A stretch of 64,000 bases of DNA from Planctomycetota bacterium (GTDB taxonomy: Bacteria > Planctomycetota > UBA1135 > GCA-002686595). The stretch spans positions 310,001 through 374,000 of the forward strand of contig JADJNY010000015.1 of the NCBI GenBank assembly GCA_016714045.1. Direction: 5' to 3'. The stretch's first letter is position 1, and each line of letters begins with the position of its first letter. The translations under genes were made by a program, and so were the position numbers. The notes below the pieces were generated by a model that worked only from the letters and a program-made list of their open reading frames with translations, did no database searches and was not told the DNA's origin. Positions 37,041 to 46,350 of the stretch are shown in pieces.

Positions 37041-37116
37041 TCGCGTGAAGCAAAGCCGGGCGGGTCTCGATGCACCGCTCGCGTGAAGCAAAGCCGGGTG
37101 GGTCTCGATGCGCCGG
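37041..37116. repeat. 38-bp direct repeat, two copies
   Basis: TCGCGTGAAGCAAAGCCGGG followed by (C/T)GGGTCTCGATGC(A/G)CCG occurs twice in tandem with two or three changes. It lies in the 394-bp spacer before the first secreted repeat protein, in which I see no gene. Confidence 0.75.
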
Positions 37117-37246
37117 GCCCCGTGGACGCCTCGGCGGAGGCGCGCAGGCTCGATGTCCGCGGAATGGCGCGAGACCTCCCGCCAAGGGCTGATTTCTCGG
37201 CGATTCTGGCAACGGAGGTCCATCCGCCGGGAGATTCGCCCTCGCC

Positions 37247-39946
37247 ATGTCCGCTCGATCCATGCCCCACTTCGTTCGCGTGCTCGGTGCCGTCCTCCTG
37301 ACCCTCGCCGGCCTCGGAAGCACCGCGTCCGTGGCACAGAGCACGAACTGTCCGCCGGATTGGCTCCCGGCGGTCGGCAGTCTGCCCACGGCGGAGGTCA
37401 AGGCGCTCACGACGTACGACTCCGGGACCGGTCCGGAGGTGTACGTGGGCGGGTGGTTCACCAACTTCCGCGTGCCCGGCGGAAACAACCTCGTGAAGTG
37501 GAACGGCACGTCGTGGTCGACCGTCGGCGGCGGGCTCAGCTCCGGGGTCACGGCGCTCGCCGTGGGCGATATCGGAGCCGGACCGAGGCTCTTCGCCGCG
37601 GGGTTCTTCACCTCGGCGGGCGGAACCCCGGTCTCGAGGATCGCTCAGTGGGACGGGACGAGCTGGTCGTCGCTCGGCACGGGCCTCCCCGTCCCCGAAG
37701 CGATGTGCGTCCACGACGACGGAACCGGGCCCGCGCTCTTCATCGGCGGCCTCTTCTCGTCGGTGAACGGCGTCGCGGTGAACAACCTGGCGAAGTGGAA
37801 CGGTACGACCTGGTCCGCGGTCGGGCTGGGCACCAACAGCGAAGTGCGCGCGCTCACGAGGTTCAACTTCGGCAGCGGTACCGTGCTCGTCGCCGGCGGG
37901 GGCTTCACGACCGCGGGCGGAATCTCGGCGAACCGCGTCGCGCGGTGGAACGGCACGAGCTGGTCCGCGGTCGGCACCACGCTGAACACGGGCACCGTGT
38001 ACTCGCTGGCGGTGTACAACCCGGGGTCTGGACCCGCGCTCTACGCCTCCGGCACGTTCTTCGGGAACCTGCGCGTCTGGACCGGCACGACCTGGTCGTC
38101 CTCTCCGGGGTCGTTCAACGCGTTGGTCAGCGACCTCATCGTCTTCGACGATGGAGTCCAGAGCGCGCTGATCGCGAGCGGCATCTTCACGACGGTCAAC
38201 TCGTTGCCGATCAAGCGGATCGCGCAGCTGGTCGGCACGCAGTGGAGCGCGCTCGGCGGGGGCGTCGGGGCGGGCCCGGACGCAGGCGGGCTCGAGGCTC
38301 TGGCCGTAGGGAACCTGGGAAGCGGCCCGCGGCTCTTCGTGGGCGGCAACATCGAGTGGGCGGGGAATGCCCCGGCGTACCGCTTCGCCGAGTGGAGCGG
38401 CGCGGGCTGGTCGTCTCCGCCCTGCAATGGAATCTCGGGTTGGGTCGAAGACCTCGAGGTGTTCGACGACGGCAGCGGAGAGGCGCTCTACGTCGGCGGG
38501 CAGTTCCGCACGCTCAACGAACACCTCGCGAACTACATCGCTCGCTGGAACGGCACGGGCTGGTCCACGCTGTCGACCGGTCTCAACGCGTCGATCAACG
38601 CGATTTGCGGGCACGACGACGGCACGGGCCCGGCCTTGTACGTGGGCGGTTGGATCTCGCAGGCCGGCTCGACACCCGTGAATCGGATCGCGCGCTGGAG
38701 GGCGGGGGCGTGGGAAGCCGTGGGCGCGGGCCTCCCCACCGCTCCCGAGCTGCTCGAGTCTTTCGACGACGGCACGACGTCGTTGCTCTTCGCCAGCGTT
38801 GGGGCGGGCGCCGGACTCCAAGCGTGGAACGGCACGTCGTGGACCGCCTTCGGTCTCGCCGGAGTGGGCGCGCGGGCCCTGAAGAGCTTCGACGACGGGA
38901 GCGGACTCAAGCTCTACATGAGCGCGTACTTCACTCCGCCTGGACAACCAGCCGGAGAGTACGTGGCCCGATGGAACGGCACCACGTGGGAGGTCGTCGG
39001 CGCGCTGAACTTCCTCGTGACCAGCCTCGCGGTGTACGACGACGGGAGCGGCCCGGCCTTGTACGCGGGAGGCGAGTTCAGCCAAGTCGACCTCGTCCCC
39101 GCGTCCGGAGTGGCGAAGTGGAACGGCACCTCGTGGTCGGCTCTGGGGAGCGGAATCTCGGAGTCCGGCTCGAGCGGCCTGGTGCGCGCGATGACCGTGC
39201 TCACCGACGACCAGGGACCGGTGCTGTACTGCGCCGGGTGGTTCGACACCGCCGGCGGCCAACCCGCGAACAACATGGCGAAGTGGAACGGCACGAGCTG
39301 GTCGGCGCTCGGCCCCGGGCTGCCGTTCTGGGCATCGGACCTCGCGGTGTTCGACCCGAAAGACTGCCGCGGTCCCCAGCTCTTCGTGGGCGGAGCCTTC
39401 ACGAACAACTCGGTCGGTGACACCTACCTCGCGCGCTGGGGCTGCCCGTCGACGTCCGTCGCCTTCGAGTGCGACTCGCTCTCCTTCTGCTTCGGCGACG
39501 GGCAGGATCCCGCGCTGACCACGCCGTGCCCGTGCAGCAACTTCGGCGCGCCTGGACACGGCTGCGCGAACTCCGTCCAGCCGGCGGGCGCCCTCCTCAC
39601 GCGGACAGGCCCAGCAAACCCCGATCAGGTCGTGCTGAGCGCATCGGGCATGCCCGCGACGGTCACGTGCATCTACCTGCAGGGCACGGCGCTCGGAGAC
39701 GCGACCTTCGGCGACGGCGTGCGCTGCTCGGGCGGCGTGCTCCTGCGCTTGCGGACCCGCGCGAACGTCGGCGGCGCGAGCCAGTTCCCCGACAGCACGG
39801 ACACGGTCACGCTCTCCCAGCGCGGAGGCGTCGTGCCCGGCAGCGGCGCCGTGCGGTACTACCAGACCTACTACCGAAACGCCGCGAGCGCGTTCTGCCC
39901 GCCCGAGACCTACAACGTGACGAACGGCGTGCGGATCACCTGGTAA
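37247..39946 (+). CDS. Secreted WNG-repeat protein with Cys-rich C-terminal domain (copy A)
   Basis: An 899-residue exported protein: signal peptide (residues 1-30, LGAVLLTLAGLGSTASVAQ), then about 13 repeats of 50-55 residues, each with the pattern DDGSGPALYAGGxF and IAKWNGTSWSALG, predicted to form beta-propeller blades. The C-terminal domain of about 160 residues starts FCFGDG and has TPCPCSNFGAPGHGCANS and ends TYNVTNGVRITW. It is a planctomycete-type modular cell-surface or secreted protein of unknown role. The second gene in tandem is a paralogue with the same layout. Confidence 0.9.
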   Translation: MSARSMPHFVRVLGAVLLTLAGLGSTASVAQSTNCPPDWLPAVGSLPTAEVKALTTYDSGTGPEVYVGGWFTNFRVPGGNNLVKWNGTSWSTVGGGLSSGVTALAVGDIGAGPRLFAAGFFTSAGGTPVSRIAQWDGTSWSSLGTGLPVPEAMCVHDDGTGPALFIGGLFSSVNGVAVNNLAKWNGTTWSAVGLGTNSEVRALTRFNFGSGTVLVAGGGFTTAGGISANRVARWNGTSWSAVGTTLNTGTVYSLAVYNPGSGPALYASGTFFGNLRVWTGTTWSSSPGSFNALVSDLIVFDDGVQSALIASGIFTTVNSLPIKRIAQLVGTQWSALGGGVGAGPDAGGLEALAVGNLGSGPRLFVGGNIEWAGNAPAYRFAEWSGAGWSSPPCNGISGWVEDLEVFDDGSGEALYVGGQFRTLNEHLANYIARWNGTGWSTLSTGLNASINAICGHDDGTGPALYVGGWISQAGSTPVNRIARWRAGAWEAVGAGLPTAPELLESFDDGTTSLLFASVGAGAGLQAWNGTSWTAFGLAGVGARALKSFDDGSGLKLYMSAYFTPPGQPAGEYVARWNGTTWEVVGALNFLVTSLAVYDDGSGPALYAGGEFSQVDLVPASGVAKWNGTSWSALGSGISESGSSGLVRAMTVLTDDQGPVLYCAGWFDTAGGQPANNMAKWNGTSWSALGPGLPFWASDLAVFDPKDCRGPQLFVGGAFTNNSVGDTYLARWGCPSTSVAFECDSLSFCFGDGQDPALTTPCPCSNFGAPGHGCANSVQPAGALLTRTGPANPDQVVLSASGMPATVTCIYLQGTALGDATFGDGVRCSGGVLLRLRTRANVGGASQFPDSTDTVTLSQRGGVVPGSGAVRYYQTYYRNAASAFCPPETYNVTNGVRITW
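39807..39939 (+). repeat. 133-bp segment identical to 42660..42792
   Basis: The last 133 bp before the final codon of copy A are identical, third codon positions included, to the same part of copy B, whereas the rest of the genes are only moderately similar. It encodes the end of the C-terminal domain. Confidence 0.85.
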
Positions 39947-40108
39947 GGTCGCCGCTCCGCGGCACGCCCGCTTGCGGCGCCGAGGTGACGTCCTCGCCCG
40001 AAGGGGGGAGCGATCCACGGCGCCGCCGGCAACCCGAAGCCCACGGGACGGTGGTTTTCGTGCAGAATCGTGTCACGTTCGGCCCGCTGCCGACGATGCG
40101 AAATCGAG

Positions 40109-42799
40109 ATGAAGCTCAACCCCTTCCAGACGCTCGGTGGCCTCCTCGGAACACTCGTTGGTGCCGTCACGGCACTTTCCGTCTCTGGGTTCGCGCTCCA
40201 GGGCGGGACGGGGTGCCAGCTCGACTGGCTTCCGACGTTCGGCAGTCTGCCGCCCAGCGCGACGATCCTCGCGCTCGCCCCGCTCGACACCGGCGGTGGA
40301 ACGGAGCTCTACGTCGGCGGGTCGTTCAACGACCTCCACGTGCCCGGCGGAGACGATCTCGTGCGGTGGAATGGCACGTCGTGGTCGGACGTCGGCGGCG
40401 GACTCGACGGGCAAGTCTCCGCACTGACCGCGGGCGATCTCGGCCACGGTCCGGTGCTCTTCGTCGCGGGGAACTTCACGCACGCCGGCGGGACGCCGAT
40501 CTCGGGCATCGCGCAGTGGAACGGGACGAGCTGGTCCGCGCTCGGCACGAACGTCTCGAAGCACGAGACCATGCGGATCCACGACGACGGGACGGGGCCC
40601 GCGCTGTACGTCGGCGGCGCTTTCACGTCGATGGGCGGCGTCCCCGCGAACTCTGTGGCCAAGTGGAACGGCACGAGCTGGTCCGCGCTCGGCAACGGCT
40701 TGAACTCGTCCGTGCTCGCCTTCACGGTCTTCGACGACGGAAGCGGTCCCGCGCTCGTCGCGGGAGGCGGATTCACCGCGACGGGCACGACCCCGCTCGC
40801 GCGCGTGGCGAGGTGGAACGGTACGAGTTGGTCCGCGATCGGCACGACGCTCACATCGGGTTCGGTGTACTCGCTCGTTTCGTACGACTCGGGCACGGGG
40901 CCGAAGCTCTACGCCGCGGGCACCATCGATCAGCGCGTGCGCGTGTGGTCAGGCACGAACTGGGTGCTCGTGGGCAACGCCAGTTTCGACGCGTTCGTTT
41001 CCGAACTGGCCGTGTTCGACGACGGAGTCCAGAGTTCGCTCGTGGCCTGCGGCGTCTTCACGAGCATCGGTCTCCTGTCGATCGCCAAGATCGCGCAGTG
41101 GAACGGCACGCAGTGGAGCCCCCTCGACTCGGGCGTGAGCGGCGGCAACATCGAAGCAATGGCGCCCTGCGACCTCGGGAGCGGCCCGCGCCTGTTCGCA
41201 GGCGGGAGCTTCACGACGGCCGGGAGCGTGGCGGCCCACCGGTTCGCCGCGTGGGACGGAGCGACGTGGACGTCGCCTGCGGTGTCCGGACTCTCGGGAG
41301 TGGTTCAGGCGCTCGAGGTCTTCGACGATGGGGCCGGGGAGGCGCTCTACGCAGGCGGGCAGTTCGCCACCGTCGACGACGTCGTGGCGAACTACATCGC
41401 GCGCTGGAACGGCTCGACCTGGTCGGCGCTGTCGAGCGGCTTGAACTCGCCCGCGGAGTCCCTCTGCGTGCACGACGATGGGTCGGGGCCGGCCCTGTAC
41501 GCCGGTGGGAACTTCGCGCAGGCCGGCGGCGCCCTCGTCAATCACGTCGCACGTTGGAACGGCAACGCGTGGAGCAGCGTGGGAGCCGGCATCAGCGGCA
41601 ACGTGATCGAGCTCGCGTCGTTCGACGACGGCTCGGGAGCCAAGCTCTACGCCGCGGCGGTCCCGTCCTTTGGGGGCGGCGTGCTCGCGTGGAACGGGAC
41701 GAGCTGGACCTCTCTGGGGCTTGCGGGCGGCACGATCCGCGCGCTGCTGGGGTTCGACGATGGTAGCGGGCCGAAGCTCTACGCCGCGGGGTCGTGCACT
41801 CCACCCGGCTCTTCGACCGGCGAGTACGTGGTCCGCTGGAATGGAACGAGCTGGCAGGTCGTCGGCACGATGAACCTGCTCGTCGAGTGCTTGGGAGTCT
41901 ACGACGATGGACAGGGGCCGGGGTTGTACGCCGGAGGCGAGTTCCTGCTCGTGAACGGCGCGCCGATCACGCGCATCGCGAAATGGAACGGAACGACGTG
42001 GTCGGGGCTCGGCAGCGGGCTCGCAAGCATCACGGTGCGCGCGCTCACGGTGTACGACGACGAGCAAGGACCGGCGCTCCACGTGGGCGGGTACTTCCTC
42101 ACGGCCGGCGGACAGCCCGCGGCGCACATCGCACGTTGGAACGGGACGAGCTGGTCGCCGCTCGGCGGCGGGCTCCCGTTCTGGTCGGCGGATCTCGCCG
42201 TGTTCGACGCGGGCGGATGCCTCGGCCCAGCGTTGTACGCAGGTGGAGCGTTCGTCGACGCCTCGAGTGGTGACAGCTACCTCGCGCGTTGGGGCTGCAC
42301 GTCCGCGACGGCTTCCTCGCCGTGCGCGGCAGGGCCATTCTGCTTCGGCGACGGCTTGGATCCGGCGGTGACGACCCCCTGTCCCTGCGGCAACTTCGGC
42401 GCGCCCGGTCACGGTTGCGCGAGCTCGGTGCAGCCCGGCGGTGCGCTCCTCACGGCCTTTGGCCCGCTCATCCCCGACCACGTCGTGCTCACCGGGTCGA
42501 ACATGCCGGCGAGCGTGGCGTGCATTTACCTGCAGGGCGACGCGCACGGCGACATCACGTTTGGGGATGGGGTGCGGTGCGCGTCGGGGACGCTCCTGCG
42601 CCTGCGCACGCGCACGAACGTCGGCGGCGCGAGCCAGTTCCCTGACAGCACGGACACGATCACGCTCTCCCAGCGCGGAGGCGTCGTGCCCGGCAGCGGC
42701 GCCGTGCGGTACTACCAGACCTACTACCGAAACGCCGCGAGCGCGTTCTGCCCGCCCGAGACCTACAACGTGACGAACGGCGTGCGGATCACGTGGTGA
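40109..42799 (+). CDS. Secreted WNG-repeat protein with Cys-rich C-terminal domain (copy B)
   Basis: An 896-residue paralogue of the preceding gene, 162 nt downstream on the same strand: signal peptide (GGLLGTLVGAVTALSVSGFALQ), 13 WNGTSW-type repeats in the same order, then the Cys-rich domain with FCFGDGLDPAVTTPCPCGNFGAPGHGCASS. Some blades lack WNG (VWSGTNW, AWDGATW), at the same ordinal positions as in copy A, so the repeat array was complete before duplication. The signal peptide differs completely from copy A. The start is ATG at 40109, not the earlier in-frame GTG. Function unknown. Confidence 0.9.
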   Translation: MKLNPFQTLGGLLGTLVGAVTALSVSGFALQGGTGCQLDWLPTFGSLPPSATILALAPLDTGGGTELYVGGSFNDLHVPGGDDLVRWNGTSWSDVGGGLDGQVSALTAGDLGHGPVLFVAGNFTHAGGTPISGIAQWNGTSWSALGTNVSKHETMRIHDDGTGPALYVGGAFTSMGGVPANSVAKWNGTSWSALGNGLNSSVLAFTVFDDGSGPALVAGGGFTATGTTPLARVARWNGTSWSAIGTTLTSGSVYSLVSYDSGTGPKLYAAGTIDQRVRVWSGTNWVLVGNASFDAFVSELAVFDDGVQSSLVACGVFTSIGLLSIAKIAQWNGTQWSPLDSGVSGGNIEAMAPCDLGSGPRLFAGGSFTTAGSVAAHRFAAWDGATWTSPAVSGLSGVVQALEVFDDGAGEALYAGGQFATVDDVVANYIARWNGSTWSALSSGLNSPAESLCVHDDGSGPALYAGGNFAQAGGALVNHVARWNGNAWSSVGAGISGNVIELASFDDGSGAKLYAAAVPSFGGGVLAWNGTSWTSLGLAGGTIRALLGFDDGSGPKLYAAGSCTPPGSSTGEYVVRWNGTSWQVVGTMNLLVECLGVYDDGQGPGLYAGGEFLLVNGAPITRIAKWNGTTWSGLGSGLASITVRALTVYDDEQGPALHVGGYFLTAGGQPAAHIARWNGTSWSPLGGGLPFWSADLAVFDAGGCLGPALYAGGAFVDASSGDSYLARWGCTSATASSPCAAGPFCFGDGLDPAVTTPCPCGNFGAPGHGCASSVQPGGALLTAFGPLIPDHVVLTGSNMPASVACIYLQGDAHGDITFGDGVRCASGTLLRLRTRTNVGGASQFPDSTDTITLSQRGGVVPGSGAVRYYQTYYRNAASAFCPPETYNVTNGVRITW
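42660..42792 (+). repeat. 133-bp segment identical to 39807..39939
   Basis: Second copy of the identical 3'-coding segment. See the finding on recombination between the twin genes. Confidence 0.85.
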
Positions 42800-42985
42800 G
42801 ACGGCGTGCGGGCCACGTGGTGATGCGGCGGGTTCGAGTCACTGGCCAACACGAGGCTGACGGCGCTCGAACGACCCAGCTCGAGCGCAGCCGCTGACGT
42901 CGAGACGGTTCGATCGCCGGCCCGGCCCTGAAATCACGCGCAAGCGCCCTCGTAACGCGGCGCCCTCGCCGTCAGGAACCGCGCC

Positions 42986-44017
42986 ATGAGCCAAGCACCC
43001 GAGTCGACCCCGTCCCCTTCGTCCCGCCCCGACGATCCCCGCCCCGCCTTCGGGGCGGGCGCGTTCGAGGCCGAACCCGCGCCGGTGGAGCTCCCGCTTG
43101 CCGCACCACCGCAAGCGGCCGAGCGGATCGAACTCTCCCGACCCGAATCGACTCCGAGCGTGCCCCTGGAGTCCAACGCGGAGGGCGAACCGCGGGCCGA
43201 GAGCGTCGCACGAAGCGAGGACCGGCGGCCTCCGGCTCCTCCGTCGCGACCGCACGTGCACGAGGTCGAGGCCGTCCCCGTCACGCGGTTCGACGCCCCC
43301 GCGCCGACGATCGACGTGGAAGCACGGCGCGCGCCGCCCCCGCCACCGCCCCAACCTCCCGAGCCCGCGTTCCGGACCGAAAACCGCCCGCCGCCGCCCG
43401 TCGTCGAAGCACGCGCGGGGGCGTCGAGCGCCGCGCAGAACGCTGCGTCGAACGCGGGGTCGAGTACCGCGCCGAGTGTCGCGCCGAACGTTGCGCCGTG
43501 TGGCGCATCCAGTGCCTCATCCAGTGCCGCATCGAGCGTCGGGGCGAGCGCCGCACCGAGCACCGCACCTGCCGCAGGACCGAACGCCGCGCCCGCCTTC
43601 GCGGCGACTGCGGCGAGCACCGCCCGTCCAACGAACACCCCGCCCTCCGCCGAGCCGCCGCCCGCGCCTTCGACCCCGACCGCGTCGGGCTCACCGAGTC
43701 GCATCTGGTCGATGTTCTGCCACCTCTTCCTCTTCCTCGCGATCCCGACGCTGTTCCTCGGCGGCCTGATCACGTTCCTCGTGTGGCAGCTCGCCGGCCG
43801 CAAGGACGCGCTCGTCACCGACCAGGGCCGCGAGGCGCTCAACTTCCAGATCAACGTCGCCGTGCTGACCGCGCTGCTCGCGGTCTCGTGCTTCGCGAGC
43901 CCGCTGATCCCGGTCGTGTGGTTCGTCGCGGGCGTCCTCTGCGTCCTCGCCGCGCTCCGCGCCTACCGCGGCGAGAGCTACCGCTACCCCTACATCGTGC
44001 GCCTCGTGCGCGCGTGA
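42986..44017 (+). CDS. DUF4870-type membrane protein with long low-complexity N-terminus
   Basis: A 343-residue protein. Residues 1-235 are Pro/Ala/Ser-rich with no domain, with a run of PPPPPPQPPEP and many Ala-Ser repeats. The C-terminal 100 residues are a Tic20/DUF4870-like membrane unit of three or four helices (MFCHLFLFLAIPTLFLGGLITFLVWQL, QGREALNFQINVAVLTALLAV). DUF4870 is common and of unknown role. The long N-terminal region would be cytosolic and disordered, perhaps a protein-interaction arm. Confidence 0.85.
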   Translation: MSQAPESTPSPSSRPDDPRPAFGAGAFEAEPAPVELPLAAPPQAAERIELSRPESTPSVPLESNAEGEPRAESVARSEDRRPPAPPSRPHVHEVEAVPVTRFDAPAPTIDVEARRAPPPPPPQPPEPAFRTENRPPPPVVEARAGASSAAQNAASNAGSSTAPSVAPNVAPCGASSASSSAASSVGASAAPSTAPAAGPNAAPAFAATAASTARPTNTPPSAEPPPAPSTPTASGSPSRIWSMFCHLFLFLAIPTLFLGGLITFLVWQLAGRKDALVTDQGREALNFQINVAVLTALLAVSCFASPLIPVVWFVAGVLCVLAALRAYRGESYRYPYIVRLVRA

Positions 44018-44070
44018 GCTCGGCCGATAGCAGCTCGGCACCCTCCCCACCGCTCGTCCCTGGGAGAACC

Positions 44071-44190
44071 TAGAACTCGGCGCTCGTTCGGGCCGGTCCT
44101 CCGGCCCGAACGAGCGCCGAGTCCGGGATGCGGAAGCACCCGCATGTGTTCCGTTGCGTCCCTCTCCTCCGCATCGCCCCATCTGGCAGG
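44071..44190 (+). repeat. Hairpin element, copy 3
   Basis: TAGAA followed by a 46-nt hairpin (44076..44121) with a perfectly paired outer stem, the shared inner stem and TCCT loop, and then the same tail as copies 1 and 2 (GTCCGGGATGCGGA, ATGTGTTCCGTTGCGTCCCT, CATCTGGCA). It ends about 65 nt before the start of the GATase-like gene at 44255. Confidence 0.8.
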
Positions 44191-44254
44191 ACCGTCCCCT
44201 CCGACACGACCGCACGCTCCCTCCCCCACCGCGCCCACTGCTACGATCCGCGCG

Positions 44255-44989
44255 ATGTCCGCGCCCGAACGCCCTCTGATCGCGATCAACGGCCTGCTCC
44301 TCCCCGGCGAATCCCCCGCGCTGAAACTCGCGAACCGCTACGCGAACGCGATCCTCAAAGCCGGCGGCCTCCCGCTCGCGATCCCGCCGCTCGGCGGCCC
44401 GATCGACGTCGAACGCCTCGTCGCGCGCGTCGACGGGCTCCTCCTCACCGGCGGCGACGACTTCGACATGGAGCGCCTCGGCCTCGGCCCCACGCACCCC
44501 ACCGCCGAGAAGACGCCCGCCGAGAAACAGGACTTCGACTTCGTGCTCGCGCGCGCGGCGATCGCGAGCCGCACGCCGGTGCTCGGCATCTGCTACGGGA
44601 TGCAGCTCCTCGGGCTCGCTGAAGGCGGCCGCATGTACCAGCACCTCCCGGAAGACCGCCCGGGTTGCCAAGAACATCGCAAGGGAGCGATCCACTCCGT
44701 GCGCGTCGAGCCGCACACGCGCCTCGCGCGCCTCCTCGGCCAGGACGAGGTCGCCGTGATCTCGCGCCACCACCAAGCGCTCGCCGCGGTCGGTCCGCGC
44801 TGGAAGGTGAGCGCGCGCGACGCCGAAGGCCTGATCGAAGCGATCGAGCGCGACGAGCACCCGTTCGCGGTCGCGGTGCAGTGGCACCCCGAGCTCGCGG
44901 AGGAAGGCAGCGTGCAGGATCGCCTCTTCCGCGGCCTCGTCCACGCCGCCGCGATCGCGGCGACGCAGCGCTTCCTCGCTGCGCGTTGA
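44255..44989 (+). CDS. Class I glutamine amidotransferase-like hydrolase (PuuD family)
   Basis: A 244-residue protein of the gamma-glutamyl-GABA hydrolase (peptidase C26) family. LLLTGGDDFDMERLG, the nucleophile GICYGMQLL (Cys113), and the catalytic VQWHPELAEEG (His211, Glu213) are all in place. PuuD-type enzymes cleave gamma-glutamyl-GABA to GABA and glutamate in putrescine use. Whether that is the substrate here is unproven, though a ureohydrolase lies 8 kb away. The hairpin element sits in its upstream region. Confidence 0.9.
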   Translation: MSAPERPLIAINGLLLPGESPALKLANRYANAILKAGGLPLAIPPLGGPIDVERLVARVDGLLLTGGDDFDMERLGLGPTHPTAEKTPAEKQDFDFVLARAAIASRTPVLGICYGMQLLGLAEGGRMYQHLPEDRPGCQEHRKGAIHSVRVEPHTRLARLLGQDEVAVISRHHQALAAVGPRWKVSARDAEGLIEAIERDEHPFAVAVQWHPELAEEGSVQDRLFRGLVHAAAIAATQRFLAAR

Positions 44990-45002
44990 GCTCGCCATGT
45001 CG

Positions 45003-45098
45003 TCGAGCTCGATCACCCTGCGGTCCGGAGCGCGCGACACGGCGGCGCGGTCGAGCCCGATCACCCTGCGGTCCAGTGCGCGCGACGCGGCGGCTCGG
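45003..45098. repeat. 48-bp tandem repeat, two copies
   Basis: TCGAGCTCGATCACCCTGCG and TCGAGCCCGATCACCCTGCG open two successive 48-bp units in the spacer between the PuuD-like gene and aroB. There is no gene in this stretch. Confidence 0.7.
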
Positions 45099-45130
45099 TC
45101 GTTCGCGCTCCTCGTCCTGCGAGGTCGTGC

Positions 45131-46207
45131 GTGAGCGCGTTGCGCACGATTCGAGTCGAAACCGCGCCCGCGTACGACGTGCTCGTCGGTCCGGGCACGC
45201 TCGCGGAGCTCGACCTGCGCACGCGGAGCTTCTCCGCGCGGCTCGTGCTCACCGACGACCACGTCGAGCCGTTGTACGCGCGTCCGCATGCGCCGAGCGG
45301 CGTCCCGGTGCTTTCCGTGCCCGCGGGCGAGGATTCGAAGTCGTTCGTCGTGCTCGAGCATGTCTTGGACGTGCTGGCGGAGCACGCGCTCGACCGTCGC
45401 GCGTGCCTCGTCGCGTTCGGCGGCGGCGTGATCGGCGACCTCGGCGGCTTCGCGGCGTCGGTCTACCAACGCGGCATCGCGTTCGCGCAAGTTCCGACGA
45501 CGCTGCTCGCGCAGGTCGACAGCTCCGTCGGCGGCAAGACCGCGGTGAACCTGGAGCGCGGGAAGAACCTCGCGGGCACGTTCCACCAGCCGTGCGTCGT
45601 GCTCGCGGACACGCGCGTGCTCGCGACGCTGTCGGACGACGAGTATCGGTCGGGCCTGGGCGAGGTCGTGAAGACCGCGCTGCTCGAAGGCGAAGACGCG
45701 CTGTCGTACCTCGAGCGCGAGACGAACGCGATCCTCGCGCGCGACCCCGAGGTGCTCGCCGAACTCGTCGCGCGCTGCGTGCAGCACAAAGCCGCCGTCG
45801 TCGCGCGCGATCCGCGCGAGGCGGGCGAGCGCAAGACGCTCAACCTCGGCCACACCTTCGCGCACGCGATCGAGCACGTCGCGGGCTACGGCGTCGTGCC
45901 GCACGGCCTCGCGGTCGGCGTCGGGCTCGTGCTCGCGGCGCGGCTGTCGCACGCGGCCGGGATCGCGCCGACGAACGAGCTCGAGTCGCGCATCGAGCGC
46001 CTGCTCCATGCGTTCGGCATGCCCGCGAGCCTCGCCGAACTCTCGAGGCGCGGCGCGGGCGAACTCCCCGCCGACGCGCTTCTGCGCGCGATGCGCCACG
46101 ACAAGAAGAGCGCGTCGGGCACGCCGCGCTTCGTGCTGCTCGAGCGCCCGGGCGCGATCCGCTTCGACGTCGAGTGCTCAACGCCCGAGAGCATGCTCGC
46201 GGGCTGA
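45131..46207 (+). CDS. aroB: 3-dehydroquinate synthase
   Basis: A 358-residue AroB with all landmarks: VPAGEDSKSFVVLEHVLDVL, NAD+-binding AFGGGVIGDLGGFAASVYQRG, PTTLLAQVDSSVGGKTAVN, and the zinc ligands Glu in GLGEVVK, His in LNLGHTFAHAIEH and His in VPHGLAVGVG. It converts DAHP to 3-dehydroquinate, the second step of the shikimate pathway, in the cytoplasm. The start is GTG. No other aro genes are adjacent. Confidence 0.95.
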   Translation: MSALRTIRVETAPAYDVLVGPGTLAELDLRTRSFSARLVLTDDHVEPLYARPHAPSGVPVLSVPAGEDSKSFVVLEHVLDVLAEHALDRRACLVAFGGGVIGDLGGFAASVYQRGIAFAQVPTTLLAQVDSSVGGKTAVNLERGKNLAGTFHQPCVVLADTRVLATLSDDEYRSGLGEVVKTALLEGEDALSYLERETNAILARDPEVLAELVARCVQHKAAVVARDPREAGERKTLNLGHTFAHAIEHVAGYGVVPHGLAVGVGLVLAARLSHAAGIAPTNELESRIERLLHAFGMPASLAELSRRGAGELPADALLRAMRHDKKSASGTPRFVLLERPGAIRFDVECSTPESMLAG

Positions 46208-46350
46208 ACCAGGACGCGCGGAGACTACGGTGCCCGAGCAGGATTTCACCTGATCGCGGCCTGGAGCGGAGCCCCGAGGTCTCGCGCAACCCGCGCACGC
46301 TCCGCGACTCGATCCACGCCCCGCGCGACTCGTGCTCTTCCCCGAAACGA

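Noticed and set aside
36740..40018. A 1092-codon minus-strand frame antisense to the first WNG-repeat protein
   Set aside because: Repeat periodicity of the real gene keeps the antisense frame open. Product is an Arg/Val/Pro repeat peptide with no start signal.
42800..42985. A tRNA suggested by GGTTCGAGTC at about 42830
   Set aside because: The T-loop-like stretch has no matching T stem, anticodon arm or acceptor stem around it.
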